Shown here: piece after piece, positions 54,819 to 56,529 of the stretch
Layout of the letters: every line of letters begins with the position of its first letter
Position numbering within the stretch: position 1 is the first letter of the stretch
Assembly: GCF_030682515.1 (NCBI RefSeq)
Contig: NZ_JAUXOD010000070.1
Coordinates: forward strand, 1 to 56,529
Direction: 5' to 3'
Length of the DNA stretch: 56,529 nt
DNA from: Hoeflea sp.
Lineage (GTDB): Bacteria > Pseudomonadota > Alphaproteobacteria > Rhizobiales > Rhizobiaceae
Notes under the pieces: model-generated
What the model was told of the DNA's origin: nothing
The model's input: only the letters and a program-made list of their open reading frames with translations
Database searches by the model: none
Translations under genes and position numbers: made by a program

Positions 54819-54889
54819 CCAAGGAGGTCACGATCGAGCTGACCGATCCGGCGCCGGTCGCGCCGCGGACAAAGGCGCCCGACGCCTGA
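54815..54889 (+). other. 24-codon frame overlapping the methyltransferase stop
   Basis: A GTG at 54815 overlaps the methyltransferase stop in a GTGA, the pattern that links rfbF/rfbG and rfbG/epimerase upstream. It opens 24 codons (VTKEVTIELTDPAPVAPRTK and four more). It may be a tiny coupled gene, a remnant of a lost gene, or chance. No similarity recognised. Confidence 0.2.
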
Positions 54890-54910
54890 GATCCTTCAGG
54901 TGCTGGCAGG

Positions 54911-56023
54911 TCAACGGGCCTTGAGCAGCCCCGTGAGCACTGCGGCGACGCGCGCCTGGGCGTCTTCGTCCATGTCGTGGTAGCTCGGCAGGTTGATGGC
55001 CCGGCCGGCAATGTCCCGCGCAATGACGTTCTCCGGGCGGGCTTCAAACATCGGCAGGTCCGACAGCGGCCAGAAGAACACCCGCGCGTCGATATTGGCG
55101 GCCGCGAAAGCGCGGATCAGTGCCTCGCGGGTCACGCCGGTCTTGCGGTCGAACACCGCGGTCGGCATCCAGAAACCGTTGGTCACGCCCTCGGGCTCTA
55201 CATTGAGCGCGATGCCGTCGAGGCCCGACAGCAGCTCGCGATAGCGCGCCATGATCTTGCGCTTGCCATCGATCAGCTCGCCGATCCGTTCGACCTGGGC
55301 GCAGCCGATGGCCGCTGAGACATTGGCCATCTTGAACTTGTAGCCGGTCACGGTGGGGAAGAACTGGCGCGGTTCGCTCGCGTCCCTGCCGTGATTGGCG
55401 AGCGTCGTCACCCGCGCGTGGAGCGCCGGGTCATTGGTCACGAACATGCCGCCCTCGCCGGTGGTCATGGTCTTGGTGCCGTGAAACGAGAACGTCCCGA
55501 AAGCGCCCAGGGAGCCTGCCCGCCTGCCGCCCCAGGCGGAGCCGATGGCTTCGGCCGCGTCCTCGATCACCGGGATGCCATGGCGTGCGCCGATATCGAG
55601 AAGCCGGTCCATGTCGCACATCGAGCCGTAGAGATGGACGGCGATGATCGCCTTGGTGCGCGGCGTGATCGCGGCCTCGACCAGCGCCGGGTCTAGGCAC
55701 CAGGTGTCTTCGAGAATATCCACGAAAACCGGCGTGGCGCCGAGATGGACGACCGGAGCCACCGAGGCGATCCAGTTGCTATCGGCGAGGATCACCTCGT
55801 CGCCCGGGCCGATGCCGAGGGCCGCCAGCCCCAGATGCAGCGCCCCGGTGCAGCTCGAGGTGGCAATAGTGTGGGAAACGCCGAGATGGACCGCGAAATC
55901 GCGCTCCAGCCGGTGGATATAGTCATAGCACTGCGCCCCCCAGCCATTGCGGGCAGCATCGGTCGCATAGGTGACCTCGAGCTCGGTGATCGAGGGTCTG
56001 GTATAGGCGATGCGCTCGGTCAT
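54911..56023 (-). CDS. DegT/DnrJ/EryC1/StrS-type sugar aminotransferase
   Basis: A 370-residue fold-type I PLP enzyme that aminates keto-sugar nucleotides (perosamine synthase/PseC group) or, in some members, dehydrates. The PLP lysine is K184 in TFSFHGTKTMTTGEGGMF, the ring Asp is D155 in PVIEDAAEAIGSAWGG, and ATSSCTGALHLGLAALG and ADSNWIASVAPVVHLGATPVF are conserved. The presence of Lys argues for an aminotransferase rather than a dehydratase with His. The ATG at 56023 follows AGGAA; the upstream frame to 56152 is not used. It faces the CDP-sugar cassette tail to tail and may serve the same polysaccharide. Confidence 0.9.
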   Translation of the reverse strand: MTERIAYTRPSITELEVTYATDAARNGWGAQCYDYIHRLERDFAVHLGVSHTIATSSCTGALHLGLAALGIGPGDEVILADSNWIASVAPVVHLGATPVFVDILEDTWCLDPALVEAAITPRTKAIIAVHLYGSMCDMDRLLDIGARHGIPVIEDAAEAIGSAWGGRRAGSLGAFGTFSFHGTKTMTTGEGGMFVTNDPALHARVTTLANHGRDASEPRQFFPTVTGYKFKMANVSAAIGCAQVERIGELIDGKRKIMARYRELLSGLDGIALNVEPEGVTNGFWMPTAVFDRKTGVTREALIRAFAAANIDARVFFWPLSDLPMFEARPENVIARDIAGRAINLPSYHDMDEDAQARVAAVLTGLLKAR

Positions 56024-56163
56024 GGCGGGGTTCCTGCGGCGGGTGCGGCCCTGTCTAGCGCGCTGAACCTGCGCGGAGATTGCGCCGGATCCTGAAAAAT
56101 CCCGTTGGCGGGGCCGGTGATTTTCTGGCAAGAGGGGCAGGATCTGAAACAAGGGGACCCGCG

Positions 56164-56529
56164 ATGCGAACGGTGTATGTCAACGGAGAGTACCTGCCGG
56201 AAAACGAGGCCAAGATCTCGGTGTTCGACCGCGGGTTCCTGTTTGCCGACGGGATCTACGAAGTGGCCTCCGTGCTCGGCGGCAAGCTCATCGATTTCCC
56301 GGCTCACATGGCGCGGCTGCACCGCTCGGCGGGTGAGCTCGGCATGCGCTTCACCGTGAGCGACGACGACCTGCTGGCGATCCACCGCGAGCTCGTCAGC
56401 CGCAACGCCGTGGAAGAGGGCGTCGTCTACCTGCAGATGACCCGCGGCGCGGTCGACCGCGAATTCACCTTCGACACCGAGACACAGACGCCGACCCAGG
56501 TGCTGTTCACCCAGGCCCGCGCGCTCATC
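56164..56529 (+). CDS. dat: D-amino-acid aminotransferase (3' end outside window)
   Basis: Only the first 122 residues lie in the window. The product is a class IV PLP aminotransferase. YVNGEYLPENEAKISVFDRGFLFADGIYEVASVLGGKLIDFPAHMARL is the classic N-terminus of D-alanine aminotransferase (Dat), with VVYLQMTRGAVDRE next, and FTFDTETQTPTQVLF. Dat swaps the amino group between D-alanine and 2-oxoglutarate, giving D-glutamate for peptidoglycan or using D-amino acids. The catalytic lysine (about residue 145) is beyond the edge. AAGGGGA precedes the ATG. Confidence 0.9.
   Translation, partial: MRTVYVNGEYLPENEAKISVFDRGFLFADGIYEVASVLGGKLIDFPAHMARLHRSAGELGMRFTVSDDDLLAIHRELVSRNAVEEGVVYLQMTRGAVDREFTFDTETQTPTQVLFTQARALI

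Overview
The window is high-GC DNA (AT-rich only in a few promoter islands) from an alphaproteobacterium, most likely of the Rhizobiales (Hyphomicrobiales). Three things point there: rhizobial-type gene sets (glycerol ABC transporter glpSTPQUV, acdR/acdS, pccR/pccB, and an enuR-ueh-eut-doe ectoine cluster), the common alphaproteobacterial palindromic repeats, and GTG/TTG starts with GGAG-type ribosome sites. It looks like ordinary chromosome with several accessory catabolic modules. I see no phage, insertion sequence, CRISPR array or rRNA.

Layout. 1-5.0 kb: YghU-type glutathione transferase (cut by the window edge), a hydroxynitrile-lyase-like cupin between two copies of a composite repeat, then pccB divergent from its regulator pccR. 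5.1-7.2 kb: aroQ, then acdR divergent from ACC deaminase acdS. 7.4-13.1 kb: PPK2 and a sulfur/persulfide group (two YeeE/YedE half-transporters, a persulfide-dioxygenase-like metallohydrolase, a SulP transporter, a 1-Cys peroxiredoxin). 13.2-15.9 kb: a membrane-anchored unknown, a nitronate monooxygenase, tRNA-Thr(CGT). 15.9-21.1 kb: a Fic protein with a substituted catalytic His, then a three-gene operon with 4-bp overlaps: a double-Cache sensor with no output domain, a pentameric ligand-gated ion channel, and a small secreted protein. A convergent unknown regulator follows. 21.4-27.4 kb: six-gene glycerol ABC transporter operon (minus strand). 27.7-28.9 kb: periplasmic histidine phosphatase and DUF423.

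29.2-43.0 kb is a complete ectoine/hydroxyectoine import and catabolism island. The minus-strand operon doeX-doeC-doeD diverges from enuR, followed by uehABC-usp-eutABC-doeA-doeB. UehABC imports the solutes, EutABC is thought to convert hydroxyectoine to ectoine, DoeA opens the ring, DoeB deacetylates, and DoeD and DoeC carry diaminobutyrate to aspartate. EnuR (MocR type, PLP lysine at K302) and DoeX are the regulators.

43.0-47.5 kb: EamA transporter, DenD-like dehydrogenase, RidA with a branched-chain-type aminotransferase, HAD dehalogenase. 47.6-50.9 kb: L,D-transpeptidase and M23 lipoprotein (cell wall), HerA-like ATPase. 51.2-56.0 kb: CDP-deoxysugar cassette (rfbF, rfbG, epimerase, C-methyltransferase, overlapping genes) facing a DegT-type aminotransferase. 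The window ends inside a D-amino-acid aminotransferase gene.

The part I consider least described is the Cache/ion-channel/secreted-protein operon at 17.4-20.2 kb. All functions come from reading the sequence and family knowledge; no database search was run.
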